Below are positions 6,510 through 12,678 of a stretch of DNA of 12,678 nt, piece by piece. The notes below the pieces were generated by a model. The model had not been told where the DNA came from, searched no databases, and was given only the letters and a program-made list of their open reading frames with translations. Both the position numbers and the translations under genes were made by a program. The stretch's first letter is position 1, and the number at the start of each line of letters is the position of its first letter. The stretch is from NCBI GenBank assembly GCA_964481385.1, contig CAYZTN010000037.1:1-12678 (forward strand), read 5' to 3'. This DNA comes from UMGS1649 sp964481385. GTDB lineage: Bacteria; Bacillota; Clostridia; TANB77; CAG-465.

Positions 6510-6953
6510 TTATATAGAATACGTGGGAAATATTATAGAATAACCATTAGCTGTTTTAACACATCTAAATTCGTCCAATTCGGTTATCTCAGGGCCTTCA
6601 AAACACCTCTGTTGAGATCTAATAGTGGCCCAAGTAGATTCTGCAAGTCCTGCCAAACGATGATCCTCGATATTCATTATAAAGTACACCGGAATTTTTT
6701 TGCGTTCCGCAGCCAACAGCAGAGCAATACCTTCTTCTGTTACTAACCGACCGTAACCTGATATCACCATTCCCTGTACATCATCAGCAACAACCTCTTC
6801 AACTGTTGCTCCTGTCTCCTTATAATAATCGTAGCAAACTATATTACTACAACTAAACGTTTCGTAAATGAGTTTCTTTACCTTATTTACCGCGTTTACA
6901 TCTTTGCAACAGTAAACATAACTTACCTTACTCACCTTGGGATACTTTTTCAT
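6510..6953 (-). CDS. Unknown 147-residue protein, possible Rossmann-like/deoxyribosyltransferase-like fold
   Basis: I place the start at 6953, not at the longer ATG at 6965, because GGAGGA (6958-6963) is correctly spaced only for the inner ATG. The product alternates strands and helices: VSYVYCCKD, KVKKLIYETF, NIVCYDYYKE. The central block, DDVQGMVISGYGRLVTEEGIALLLAAERKKIPVYFIM (residues about 57-93), resembles by eye nucleoside 2-deoxyribosyltransferase-like proteins: an Asp-hydrophobic strand, a Gly-rich turn, a Glu-starting helix and a final hydrophobic strand. Six cysteines are scattered through it. Base composition is less AT-rich than in addB, so it may have been acquired. The function is unknown and the fold is a weak inference. 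Confidence 0.7.
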   Translation of the reverse strand: MKKYPKVSKVSYVYCCKDVNAVNKVKKLIYETFSCSNIVCYDYYKETGATVEEVVADDVQGMVISGYGRLVTEEGIALLLAAERKKIPVYFIMNIEDHRLAGLAESTWATIRSQQRCFEGPEITELDEFRCVKTANGYSIIFPTYSI

Positions 6954-6957
6954 ACTT

Positions 6958-6963
6958 TCCTCC
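6958..6963 (-). promoter_or_regulatory. Ribosome binding site that sets the start of the 147-residue gene
   Basis: GGAGGA lies inside the first codons of the longer frame and is placed for the ATG at 6953. No such site precedes the ATG at 6965. Confidence 0.8.
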
Positions 6964-6968
6964 ATTTA

Positions 6969-6989
6969 TACCAGCATAATTAACTGGTA
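6969..6989. repeat. Short inverted repeat in the leader of the 147/77 operon
   Basis: TACCAG (6969-6974) and CTGGTA (6984-6989) are perfect 6-bp arms around 9 bases. They lie between the -10 box at 7010-7015 and the ribosome binding site. This could be an operator for a dimeric repressor or a leader hairpin; the helix-turn-helix-like 77-residue product is a possible ligand. Confidence 0.4.
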
Positions 6990-7009
6990 GTAATATTTTA
7001 TCAAGAAGT

Positions 7010-7039
7010 ATTATATCATATTATGTATACCTTTGACAA
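7010..7039 (-). promoter_or_regulatory. Sigma-A promoter of the 147/77 operon
   Basis: Minus strand -35 TTGTCA (7034-7039), 18-bp spacer, -10 TATAAT (7010-7015). It diverges from the clpE promoter about 85 bp away. Confidence 0.75.
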
Positions 7040-7109
7040 GTATTTTCCTTAAATTTATATATTTTCTTGATTTTCCCTCACTTTTTTAAATATGTAAAAT
7101 TGTTGTTAA

Positions 7110-7117
7110 GTGTACAC
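7110..7117. promoter_or_regulatory. GTGTACAC palindrome upstream of the clpE -35 box
   Basis: A perfect 8-bp palindrome, within a looser dyad of AGTG and CACT, ends 6 bp upstream of the clpE -35 box. It could be a regulator site but is short enough to be chance. Confidence 0.25.
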
Positions 7118-7123
7118 CACTAA

Positions 7124-7152
7124 TTGTATTTTTCTAGCAATTATGATATAAT
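7124..7152 (+). promoter_or_regulatory. Sigma-A promoter of clpE
   Basis: -35 TTGTAT (7124-7129), 17-bp spacer, -10 TATAAT (7147-7152). Transcription would start near 7159, almost at the ribosome binding site, so the leader is very short. I see neither a CtsR heptad repeat (GGTCAAA type) nor a CIRCE element. Confidence 0.7.
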
Positions 7153-7161
7153 TTGTGTCTC

Positions 7162-7169
7162 AAGGAGGG
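7162..7169 (+). promoter_or_regulatory. Ribosome binding site that sets the clpE start
   Basis: AAGGAGGG, seven bases before the ATG at 7177. The longer frame from TTG at 7153 would begin between the -10 box and this site. Confidence 0.9.
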
Positions 7170-7176
7170 AATATTT

Positions 7177-9528
7177 ATGCTATGTTCAGATTGCAAAAAA
7201 AATATGGCAGTCATATATATAAATAAATTAGAAGATATGGGAGACGGTAAAACTGGTTCACGTGAAGTTGTTGGACTTTGCATGGACTGTGCTAAAAAAA
7301 GAGGTATAGACCCTTTAAAAAATGTAACTCAAGCATTTAATAACATGTCTCCAGATGATATGAAAAATATTACAGACCAGTTATCTAATATGTTTTCAGG
7401 AGCAAACTTAGAAAATTTTTCCGGAATGTTTGGAGATATTTCTCCAGAAGATATGGAATACATGAACGAGGCTTTCGCTGGTAATGTAGAACAAAATGAA
7501 AGTACTTCAGAAACTGAAACAAAAGAAAAAGGTAAAGTTAAAAAAGAAAAGAAAAAACTAAAATATTTGGATACTTATGCAACAAACTTGACTCGTCTTG
7601 CAAGAGAAGGAAAACTAGATAAGGTTATAGGGAGAGAAAAGGAATTAGAGCGTTTAATCCAAATATTAAATAGAAGAAGTAAAAACAACCCTGCTCTAAT
7701 TGGTGAGCCTGGTGTTGGTAAAACCGCCGTTATAAACGCATTAGCGCTAAAAATTGCAGCTCATGATGTGCCTCAAAAGCTAGCAAATAAAGAAGTGTAT
7801 TTACTAGATATGACTGCAATGGTGGCAGGTACTCAATTTAGAGGCCAATTTGAAGCGCGTATGAAAGGCGTAATTGACGAGTGCAAAGCATATTCAAACA
7901 TTATCCTTGCAATAGACGAATTACATAACATTGTAGGTGGACTTGAACACGATAACTCAATGAATGCAGGGAACATGTTAAAACCAGCTCTTGCTGACGG
8001 AAGTATACAAGTAATCGGTGCTACAACTCTTAAAGAATATAGAAAATACATTGAAAAAGATACCGCTTTAGAAAGACGTTTTCAACCAATAACAGTAGAT
8101 GAGCCAAGTCCAGAAGAAACAGTAGAAATATTAAAGGGAATTAAGCATTACTATGAAGAACACCATAAAGTAGTAATTCCAGACAGCATTCTAAAAGACA
8201 CTGTACGTCTTGCAGAAAAATATATCTTTGATAGATTTTTCCCAGATAAAGCAATAGACTTGCTTGACGAAGCTTGTTCTAGAGTATATCTAGATAACAA
8301 AGTTCAAGGACAAATTGAATCAATTCAAGATAAATTAAAAGAAATAGAAGAAGAAATTAAGGATACTGAAAGTGAAATTACAGATAGTGACGTTGCAAAT
8401 TATGAAAAGGCTGCAACACTTAAAGCTACCGAATGTTCACTTAAGACAAAACTTGATGAACTAAATAAAAAAGTTAAGAAGAGTGTTGTTACTTTCGATA
8501 ACTTAGCAAAAGTAGTTGAGTTATGGACAAAAATACCAGTATCCAGACTTACAACAGCTGAAAGCGATAAGTTACTTGGACTAGAAACTGAGTTAAACAA
8601 GAGAATAATTGGTCAAACAGAAGCTGTAAAAAGTCTTTCACAAGCTATACTTCGTAAAAGGAGTAACATTACAACTTCTATTCGTCCTCCTTCATTTATA
8701 TTTGTAGGACCTACTGGTGTTGGTAAAACAGCTCTTGTAAAAGCATTAGCTTATGAATTATTCGATAGAGAAGACGCGGTAATTCGTTTAGACATGTCTG
8801 AGTACATGGAGTCACACAGTGTATCTAAACTAATTGGAGCTCCTCCAGGATATGTTGGGTTTGACGACGCTGGATATTTAACAGAAAAAGTTAGACGTAA
8901 TCCATACAGCATATTACTTTTAGACGAAATAGAAAAAGCTCATCCTAGCGTATATAACGTTTTGCTTCAGATACTTGAGGACGGACGCCTTACAGATTCT
9001 CAAGGTAAAACCGTGTCATTTAAAAATACTATTGTAATAATGACTTCAAACTTAGGAACTAATTACAAAAGTGATGGATTTGGATTTGCAAGTGAAGAAT
9101 CAAACAAAGAAAATGCAAGTATGAAAGTAGAAGCAGCTTTAAAAGACTACTTCTCACCAGAATTTTTAAATAGAATTGATGATACTATTGTGTTTAATAA
9201 ACTAAGCAAAACAAATGCAATGGATATAACTAGACTACTTCTTAACGAATATATTACAGAAGTTGAGAATAAAAAGATTTATTTGAAATACACAGAAGCA
9301 TTAGTAGAACACATTACAAATATAGGATTTAGCGATAAGTTTGGTGCAAGACCACTTCGTCGTGCTATACAAAAGAATGTTGAAGATTTAATTGCATACA
9401 AATACATAAAAGGAGAACTTAAAGAAAATACAAATTACATCTTAGACGTGCTAGATAAAGCGGTTACTATAACAGCTGTTCCTGGCGAACTTGTGGCTAA
9501 GAAGAAAAAAGAAAAGAGTAATATATAA
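7177..9528 (+). CDS. clpE: ClpE-type AAA+ unfoldase (Clp protease ATP-binding subunit) with N-terminal zinc finger
   Basis: The product has 783 residues; ClpE of Bacillus subtilis has about 700. It would unfold damaged proteins and feed them to ClpP. There is no Clp_N repeat domain; instead CxxC (C3, C6) and CxxC (C35, C38) make the ClpE zinc finger. A Met/acidic linker (about 50-110) and a Lys-rich stretch (118-129) follow. Domain 1 has Walker A GEPGVGKT (176-183), Walker B LAIDE (D247, E248) and LERRF (298-302). A coiled-coil/UVR-like insert spans about 375-435. Domain 2 has GPTGVGKT (511-518), pore loop GYVG (558-561), LLLDE (D583, E584), TSNLG and GARPLRR (723-729). GFGF (634-637) lies where ClpP-binding loops occur. 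The length over B. subtilis is mostly in the linker. It is monocistronic with its own promoter. Confidence 0.88.
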   Translation: MLCSDCKKNMAVIYINKLEDMGDGKTGSREVVGLCMDCAKKRGIDPLKNVTQAFNNMSPDDMKNITDQLSNMFSGANLENFSGMFGDISPEDMEYMNEAFAGNVEQNESTSETETKEKGKVKKEKKKLKYLDTYATNLTRLAREGKLDKVIGREKELERLIQILNRRSKNNPALIGEPGVGKTAVINALALKIAAHDVPQKLANKEVYLLDMTAMVAGTQFRGQFEARMKGVIDECKAYSNIILAIDELHNIVGGLEHDNSMNAGNMLKPALADGSIQVIGATTLKEYRKYIEKDTALERRFQPITVDEPSPEETVEILKGIKHYYEEHHKVVIPDSILKDTVRLAEKYIFDRFFPDKAIDLLDEACSRVYLDNKVQGQIESIQDKLKEIEEEIKDTESEITDSDVANYEKAATLKATECSLKTKLDELNKKVKKSVVTFDNLAKVVELWTKIPVSRLTTAESDKLLGLETELNKRIIGQTEAVKSLSQAILRKRSNITTSIRPPSFIFVGPTGVGKTALVKALAYELFDREDAVIRLDMSEYMESHSVSKLIGAPPGYVGFDDAGYLTEKVRRNPYSILLLDEIEKAHPSVYNVLLQILEDGRLTDSQGKTVSFKNTIVIMTSNLGTNYKSDGFGFASEESNKENASMKVEAALKDYFSPEFLNRIDDTIVFNKLSKTNAMDITRLLLNEYITEVENKKIYLKYTEALVEHITNIGFSDKFGARPLRRAIQKNVEDLIAYKYIKGELKENTNYILDVLDKAVTITAVPGELVAKKKKEKSNI

Positions 9529-9542
9529 CAAAAATCGACAAA

Positions 9543-9566
9543 AACGCAGAGCATACACTCCGCGTT
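9543..9566. terminator. Bidirectional terminator between convergent clpE and the ATPase gene
   Basis: Nine-base arms AACGCAGAG and CTCCGCGTT surround a 6-nt loop CATACA. Read from the plus strand the stem has one A-C mismatch and is followed by TTTTTATT. Read from the minus strand the mismatch becomes a G-U pair and TTTTTG follows. It lies 14 bases after the clpE stop and about 60 after the ATPase stop at 9625. A near-identical hairpin lies at 11131-11154. Confidence 0.8.
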
Positions 9567-9624
9567 TTTATTATAAATTTATTATTAACTTTTCAACGAA
9601 ATTTATAGTTATGTTTACTTATTC

Positions 9625-10872
9625 TTATAAGTCCAAGCTATCTTTATTTAATAAAAATTCTTGAACACCTATTATAAGAATTCCATCCTCATTTCTCCAC
9701 AGTTTAATATTATCTTTTACTACAATAATCTTTTTAAAGCTATCGCCAATATTATTTAATGATTTACATTCTTGCTCTGTCTTTTCTTTAGTATCTAAAC
9801 CAAGTGCCACTTGCACATAATATCTTTTACTGCCTTGATTACAAACAAAATCAACTTCTAATTGCTTTCTTTGTGTCTTTTCTCTTATTTCTACTACTCC
9901 AACATCAACATTGTATCCCCTCACTAGCAATTCGTTATATATTACATTTTCCATCAAATGATTTTCTTCCTGTTGTCTAAAATTTAATCTTGCATTTCTC
10001 AAACCAATATCTGTAAAATAGTATTTTTGCGGAGTTTGAATATATTTTTTGCCCCTTACATCATATCTGCTCGACTTATTTACAATAAATGAATCTTCAA
10101 TATTTCTGATATATGAGTTAACGGTATTTAAAGATATTTCTTTTTCCCCATTACTCCTAAATGTATCATAAATCTTCTGTGGGTTTGTAAGCGACCCAAC
10201 TGCAGAAGCTAACATATTGATTACTGAATCTATTACATCTATTCTCTGAATATTATTTCTTTCAATAATATCCCTAATATATGTTTTTTCAAATTCATCT
10301 TTTAAGTATTGTGATTTTTCTTCATCGCTTTTTTGGGATAAAATCAGTGGCAAACCACCATATGTAATATATTCATTCCAAGCTTCGTACTTATCGCCTT
10401 CAAACGCACTTACAAATTCTGCAAATGTAAGTGGAAAAACTCGTACTTGATCTCCTCTACCTCTAAACTCAGTTATAATATCGGATGATAAAAATTTAGA
10501 ATTACTACCTGTAACATAAACATCTATATTTCTTTCATATAACAACCCGTTTAAGACAAATTCAAAACCACTAACTAATTGAATTTCATCTAAAATAACA
10601 TAATACATTTCTTTATCTTTTATATTAGAGAAAATATATTCGTTTAGCAACTTAGCATCGTGATACTTTCTATTTTCTTCTCTGTCCAAAGCTAATTTAA
10701 TGATGTGATCTTCTTTCACACCTGTTTCTTTTAAATGATTTACAAACAATTCATTCAACAAATACGATTTCCCACAACGCCTAATTCCAGTAACTATTTT
10801 TATTAAACCGTTTCCCTTTTTGTTTATAAGCTTATTTAAATATATATCTCTTTTTATAACTTTTTCATTCAT
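9625..10872 (-). CDS. AAA ATPase of the AAA_14/DUF4143 family
   Basis: The product has 415 residues, usual for this family, which is abundant in gut bacteria and archaea and has no settled function. The N-terminal ATPase has Walker A GIRRCGKS (29-36), Walker B YVILDEIQ (D95, E96), a TGSN sensor (121-124) and EFRGRG (136-140). The middle (about 210-270) looks winged-helix. The C-terminal DUF4143 part (about 308-390) resembles a PD-(D/E)XK nuclease fold: NVIYNELLVRGYNV, LEVDFVC (Asp341) and YYVQVALGL. The last motif has Gln-Val-Ala where active nucleases have E-x-K, so cleavage is unlikely. GGAGG (10879-10883) precedes the ATG. The gene has its own promoter flanked by two dyads and is bracketed by matching hairpins, so it looks like an inserted cassette. 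Confidence 0.88.
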   Translation of the reverse strand: MNEKVIKRDIYLNKLINKKGNGLIKIVTGIRRCGKSYLLNELFVNHLKETGVKEDHIIKLALDREENRKYHDAKLLNEYIFSNIKDKEMYYVILDEIQLVSGFEFVLNGLLYERNIDVYVTGSNSKFLSSDIITEFRGRGDQVRVFPLTFAEFVSAFEGDKYEAWNEYITYGGLPLILSQKSDEEKSQYLKDEFEKTYIRDIIERNNIQRIDVIDSVINMLASAVGSLTNPQKIYDTFRSNGEKEISLNTVNSYIRNIEDSFIVNKSSRYDVRGKKYIQTPQKYYFTDIGLRNARLNFRQQEENHLMENVIYNELLVRGYNVDVGVVEIREKTQRKQLEVDFVCNQGSKRYYVQVALGLDTKEKTEQECKSLNNIGDSFKKIIVVKDNIKLWRNEDGILIIGVQEFLLNKDSLDL

Positions 10873-10883
10873 ACTTTACCTCC

Positions 10884-10921
10884 GCTGAAGATTTTTGCCT
10901 AAAATGGCACTTTTCTTCAAT
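10884..10921. repeat. Proximal 38-bp dyad at the ATPase transcription start
   Basis: Arms TGAAGATTTTTGCC (10886-10899) and GGCACTTTTCTTCAAT (10906-10921) surround a 6-nt centre. It matches the distal dyad at 31 of 38 positions; four of the seven differences form one block (CTTT for AAAA), which weakens the symmetry. It covers the expected transcription start and ends against the ribosome binding site. It could be an operator or a hairpin in the transcript that masks the ribosome binding site. Confidence 0.6.
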
Positions 10922-10924
10922 GAA

Positions 10925-10953
10925 ATTATACTACTAAGTATTATATAAATCAA
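10925..10953 (-). promoter_or_regulatory. Sigma-A promoter of the ATPase gene
   Basis: Minus strand -35 TTGATT (10948-10953), 17-bp spacer, -10 TATAAT (10925-10930). It occupies the interval between the two dyads, three bases from one and six from the other. Confidence 0.75.
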
Positions 10954-10959
10954 TATCTC

Positions 10960-10997
10960 ATTGAAGATTTTTGCCCAAAATGGCAAAAATCTTCAAT
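10960..10997. repeat. Distal 38-bp dyad with perfect 16-bp arms
   Basis: ATTGAAGATTTTTGCC (10960-10975) and its exact complement GGCAAAAATCTTCAAT (10982-10997) are separated by CAAAAT. It lies just upstream of the -35 box of the ATPase promoter, exactly 76 bp from the proximal copy. No U run follows on either strand, so it is not a terminator. Confidence 0.8.
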
Positions 10998-11130
10998 AGT
11001 AATATAATATGCTAAATTTTAATAATTATACATATCACTACATAAACATATTTTTAACTCCTCGTTTTAAAGATATTTAAATTAAATTGCTCTTTTTCTT
11101 AAACGTCATACCAAGTGTAAAAAGTAGCAA
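10998..11130. other. AT-rich spacer without a recognisable gene
   Basis: This is the remainder of the 305-bp gap between the ATPase gene and the aldehyde dehydrogenase. The only item seen is GAGGAG (minus, 11058-11063) eight bases before ATG TTT ATG TAG, a three-codon ORF that may be the scar of a lost gene. Confidence 0.5.
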
Positions 11131-11154
11131 AACGCAGAGCATACGCTCCGCGTT
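11131..11154 (-). terminator. Terminator of the aldehyde dehydrogenase gene, copy of the hairpin at 9543-9566
   Basis: It differs from 9543-9566 at one loop base (CATACG for CATACA) in 24. On the minus strand the stem is nine pairs with one G-U and is followed by TTTTGC, a short U run. It starts 23 bases after the stop codon at 11178. Confidence 0.7.
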
Positions 11155-11177
11155 TCATTTACTTAGTACTTCTATTA

Positions 11178-12611
11178 CTATAATATATTCTTTAACACTA
11201 TTGTCTTTAATCTAGACATTTCTTGAAGTGTAGTTGCTACACCTTCATTACCAATTCCAGAATGTTTCCAGCCACCAAATGGCATTTCGAAAGAACGATA
11301 GAAACTTGCTCCGTTTACTACTGCTCCACCACATTCTAGTTTGTCTGCAATTTTCATTCCTAAAGAATAGTCACGAGTTATAACTGAACCACAAAGTCCA
11401 TATGAAGACTGATTAGCAATTTCTATTGCTTCTTCTACTGTATCAAAGCCAATAACTGAAATTACTGGTCCGAATATTTCCATATCTTTTGCAACTTCCA
11501 TATCTCTTGTTACATTATCTAGCACTGTTGGCATATAGTATGCATTGTCTCTTTTACCACCACATACTAAAGTCGCACCAGCTGCCACTGTTTGATTTAC
11601 TTGTTCTTCAATTCTTTTTGCAGCATTTACATTTATCATTGGTCCCATTTCAGTAGTATCTTTCATAGGGTCTCCTACTTTAATGCTTTCAGCTAACTCT
11701 TTTGCTCTTTGTACAAATTCCGCTCTTCTTGAGTTGTGTACCAAAAATCTCTTACTTGCACAACATACTTGTCCGCCGTTATATAGTCTTCCCCATTTAA
11801 CTTCTTTCATTGCTAAGTCTATATCTCCATCTTCAAGGAAGATAAACGCGTCATTTCCGCCTAACTCAAGCATTACGTGTGTTAAGTTTTGTGAAGCTGT
11901 TCCCATTGTTTGGATACCTGCAGCAGTTCCACCTGTAAGAGATACTAAATGTACTCCTTTGTGTCTTGCTAGTGCTTGTCCAGCTTTTGGACCATCTCCA
12001 GTTAACACTTGTATACAACCTGCTGGAACACCAGCGTTAATCATAAGTTCTACGTATACAGTAAGTGTAAGTGGGTTATAGTTTGATGGTTTTATTATTA
12101 TGCTATTTCCCATAAGTAGTGCTGGTGGCACTTTTTGACAAAACAAGTCACTTGGGAAGTTAAATGGTATAATTGCTGCAATAACTCCTACTGGATACCT
12201 TTTTGTTATCTGCATAGTAGTTTCTTGACCAGCTTCTGTTCCTGCTGGTATACTTTCTCCATACAAATGCTTTGCTCTTTCTGCAAATGCTCTAACACCA
12301 ACTTTTACATTGGCAATTTCTCCTCTTGCTTCTGTTATTGGTTTACCTGTTTCATTAGATAACAGTCTTGCAAGTCTTTCTTTGTCTTTTTCTACTAATT
12401 CAACGAATTTATATAATATTTCCGCCCTTTCGTGTATAGGCACTTTTTCCCATTTCTTTTGCTCAATTATGGCTACTTTTACAGCTTCGTCTACGTCTTC
12501 ATCTGTAACGTTTGGCACTGTGTCTATAAGTTCACCTGTTGCTGGGTTTACAACTTCTATTTTTGCTCCGTCACGTGCTTCTTTCCATTCATATCCTATT
12601 AAATTTTTCAT
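11178..12611 (-). CDS. NAD(P)-dependent aldehyde dehydrogenase, aldehyde not identified
   Basis: The product has 477 residues, full length for the superfamily, which oxidises aldehydes to acids with NAD(P) in the cytoplasm. The N-terminal VNPATGELIDTVP is typical. The cofactor region shows PFNFPSD (Asn151), IIIKPSNYNP (171-180; most members have KPSE, so Asn replaces a residue that influences NAD versus NADP) and SLTGGTAAG (224-232). Catalytic residues are Glu249 in LELGGND and Cys283 in NGGQVCCASKR, followed by a second Cys. EIFGPV (378-383) and PFGGWKHSGIGNEG near the end are conserved. Closest by eye to succinate-semialdehyde, lactaldehyde or glyceraldehyde-3-phosphate types, which I cannot separate. 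It appears monocistronic. GAGGTAGG/AGGTG precedes the ATG; no convincing promoter was seen before the window edge. Confidence 0.9.
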   Translation of the reverse strand: MKNLIGYEWKEARDGAKIEVVNPATGELIDTVPNVTDEDVDEAVKVAIIEQKKWEKVPIHERAEILYKFVELVEKDKERLARLLSNETGKPITEARGEIANVKVGVRAFAERAKHLYGESIPAGTEAGQETTMQITKRYPVGVIAAIIPFNFPSDLFCQKVPPALLMGNSIIIKPSNYNPLTLTVYVELMINAGVPAGCIQVLTGDGPKAGQALARHKGVHLVSLTGGTAAGIQTMGTASQNLTHVMLELGGNDAFIFLEDGDIDLAMKEVKWGRLYNGGQVCCASKRFLVHNSRRAEFVQRAKELAESIKVGDPMKDTTEMGPMINVNAAKRIEEQVNQTVAAGATLVCGGKRDNAYYMPTVLDNVTRDMEVAKDMEIFGPVISVIGFDTVEEAIEIANQSSYGLCGSVITRDYSLGMKIADKLECGGAVVNGASFYRSFEMPFGGWKHSGIGNEGVATTLQEMSRLKTIVLKNIL

Positions 12612-12678
12612 AGCTTACACCTACCTCGTATAATATGTATATAAGGTTTATTAATTTTAGAAAATTTTATATACATAT

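Noticed and set aside
7040..7160. CtsR or CIRCE operator for clpE
   Set aside because: No GGTCAAA-type tandem heptads and no TTAGCACTC-N9-GAGTGCTAA element are visible.
10884..10997. CRISPR-like array from the repeated dyads
   Set aside because: There are only two copies, each internally palindromic, with a promoter between them and no cas gene.
11038..11063. Three-codon ORF (ATG TTT ATG TAG) with a good ribosome binding site
   Set aside because: Too short to support as a gene and no promoter was seen; noted only as a possible scar of a lost gene.
9543..11154. Classical insertion sequence or transposon carrying the ATPase
   Set aside because: There is no transposase or integrase, and the bracketing hairpins are direct copies of terminators rather than terminal inverted repeats with target duplications.
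12612..12678. Promoter for the aldehyde dehydrogenase
   Set aside because: Several AT-rich hexamers resemble a -10 box, but none has a credible -35 box at the right spacing before the window edge.

Overview
The window is AT-rich DNA with Gram-positive signals throughout: strong AGGAGG-type ribosome binding sites, near-consensus sigma-A promoters and GC-rich hairpin terminators. AddB, ScpB and a zinc-finger ClpE in one place point to Bacillota. The surface protein at the left edge, a prepilin-like N-terminus fused to a formylglycine-enzyme (FGE) fold, is a kind I associate with uncultured gut Clostridia. That placement is inference from gene content and base composition. No rRNA, tRNA, CRISPR array or transposase is visible.

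Layout. Positions 12-6953 are all minus strand. From the left edge they are: (i) a prepilin-like/FGE-fold surface protein whose frame is broken near its C-terminus, preceded by a structured leader with a 16-codon mini-ORF containing a run of eight G; (ii) a 170-residue two-TM protein of unknown function with its own promoter and a strong terminator; (iii) a probable scpB-addB operon (chromosome condensation, then the AddB half of the AddAB recombination nuclease); (iv) a two-gene operon of unknown function (147 and 77 residues) with its own promoter and terminator. At about 6954-7176 two promoters diverge, one for this operon and one for clpE on the plus strand (7177-9528). Beyond clpE, again on the minus strand, come an AAA ATPase of the AAA_14/DUF4143 family (9625-10872) and an aldehyde dehydrogenase (11178-12611).

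Working together. Housekeeping functions (ScpB, AddB, ClpE, aldehyde dehydrogenase) are interleaved with accessory-looking genes (pilin/FGE protein, the 147/77 pair, the DUF4143 ATPase). The accessory parts hold the most interesting structure. The ATPase promoter lies between two related 38-bp dyads exactly 76 bp apart, one a perfect 16-bp inverted repeat. The ATPase gene with its dyads is bracketed by two nearly identical terminator hairpins, as if inserted into what was once a single terminator shared by convergent clpE and aldehyde dehydrogenase genes. The broken pilin/FGE gene has the C-terminal fold that diversity-generating retroelements commonly target, but no retroelement is in the window. 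Several start codons were moved from the longest ORF to the codon that has a proper ribosome binding site.
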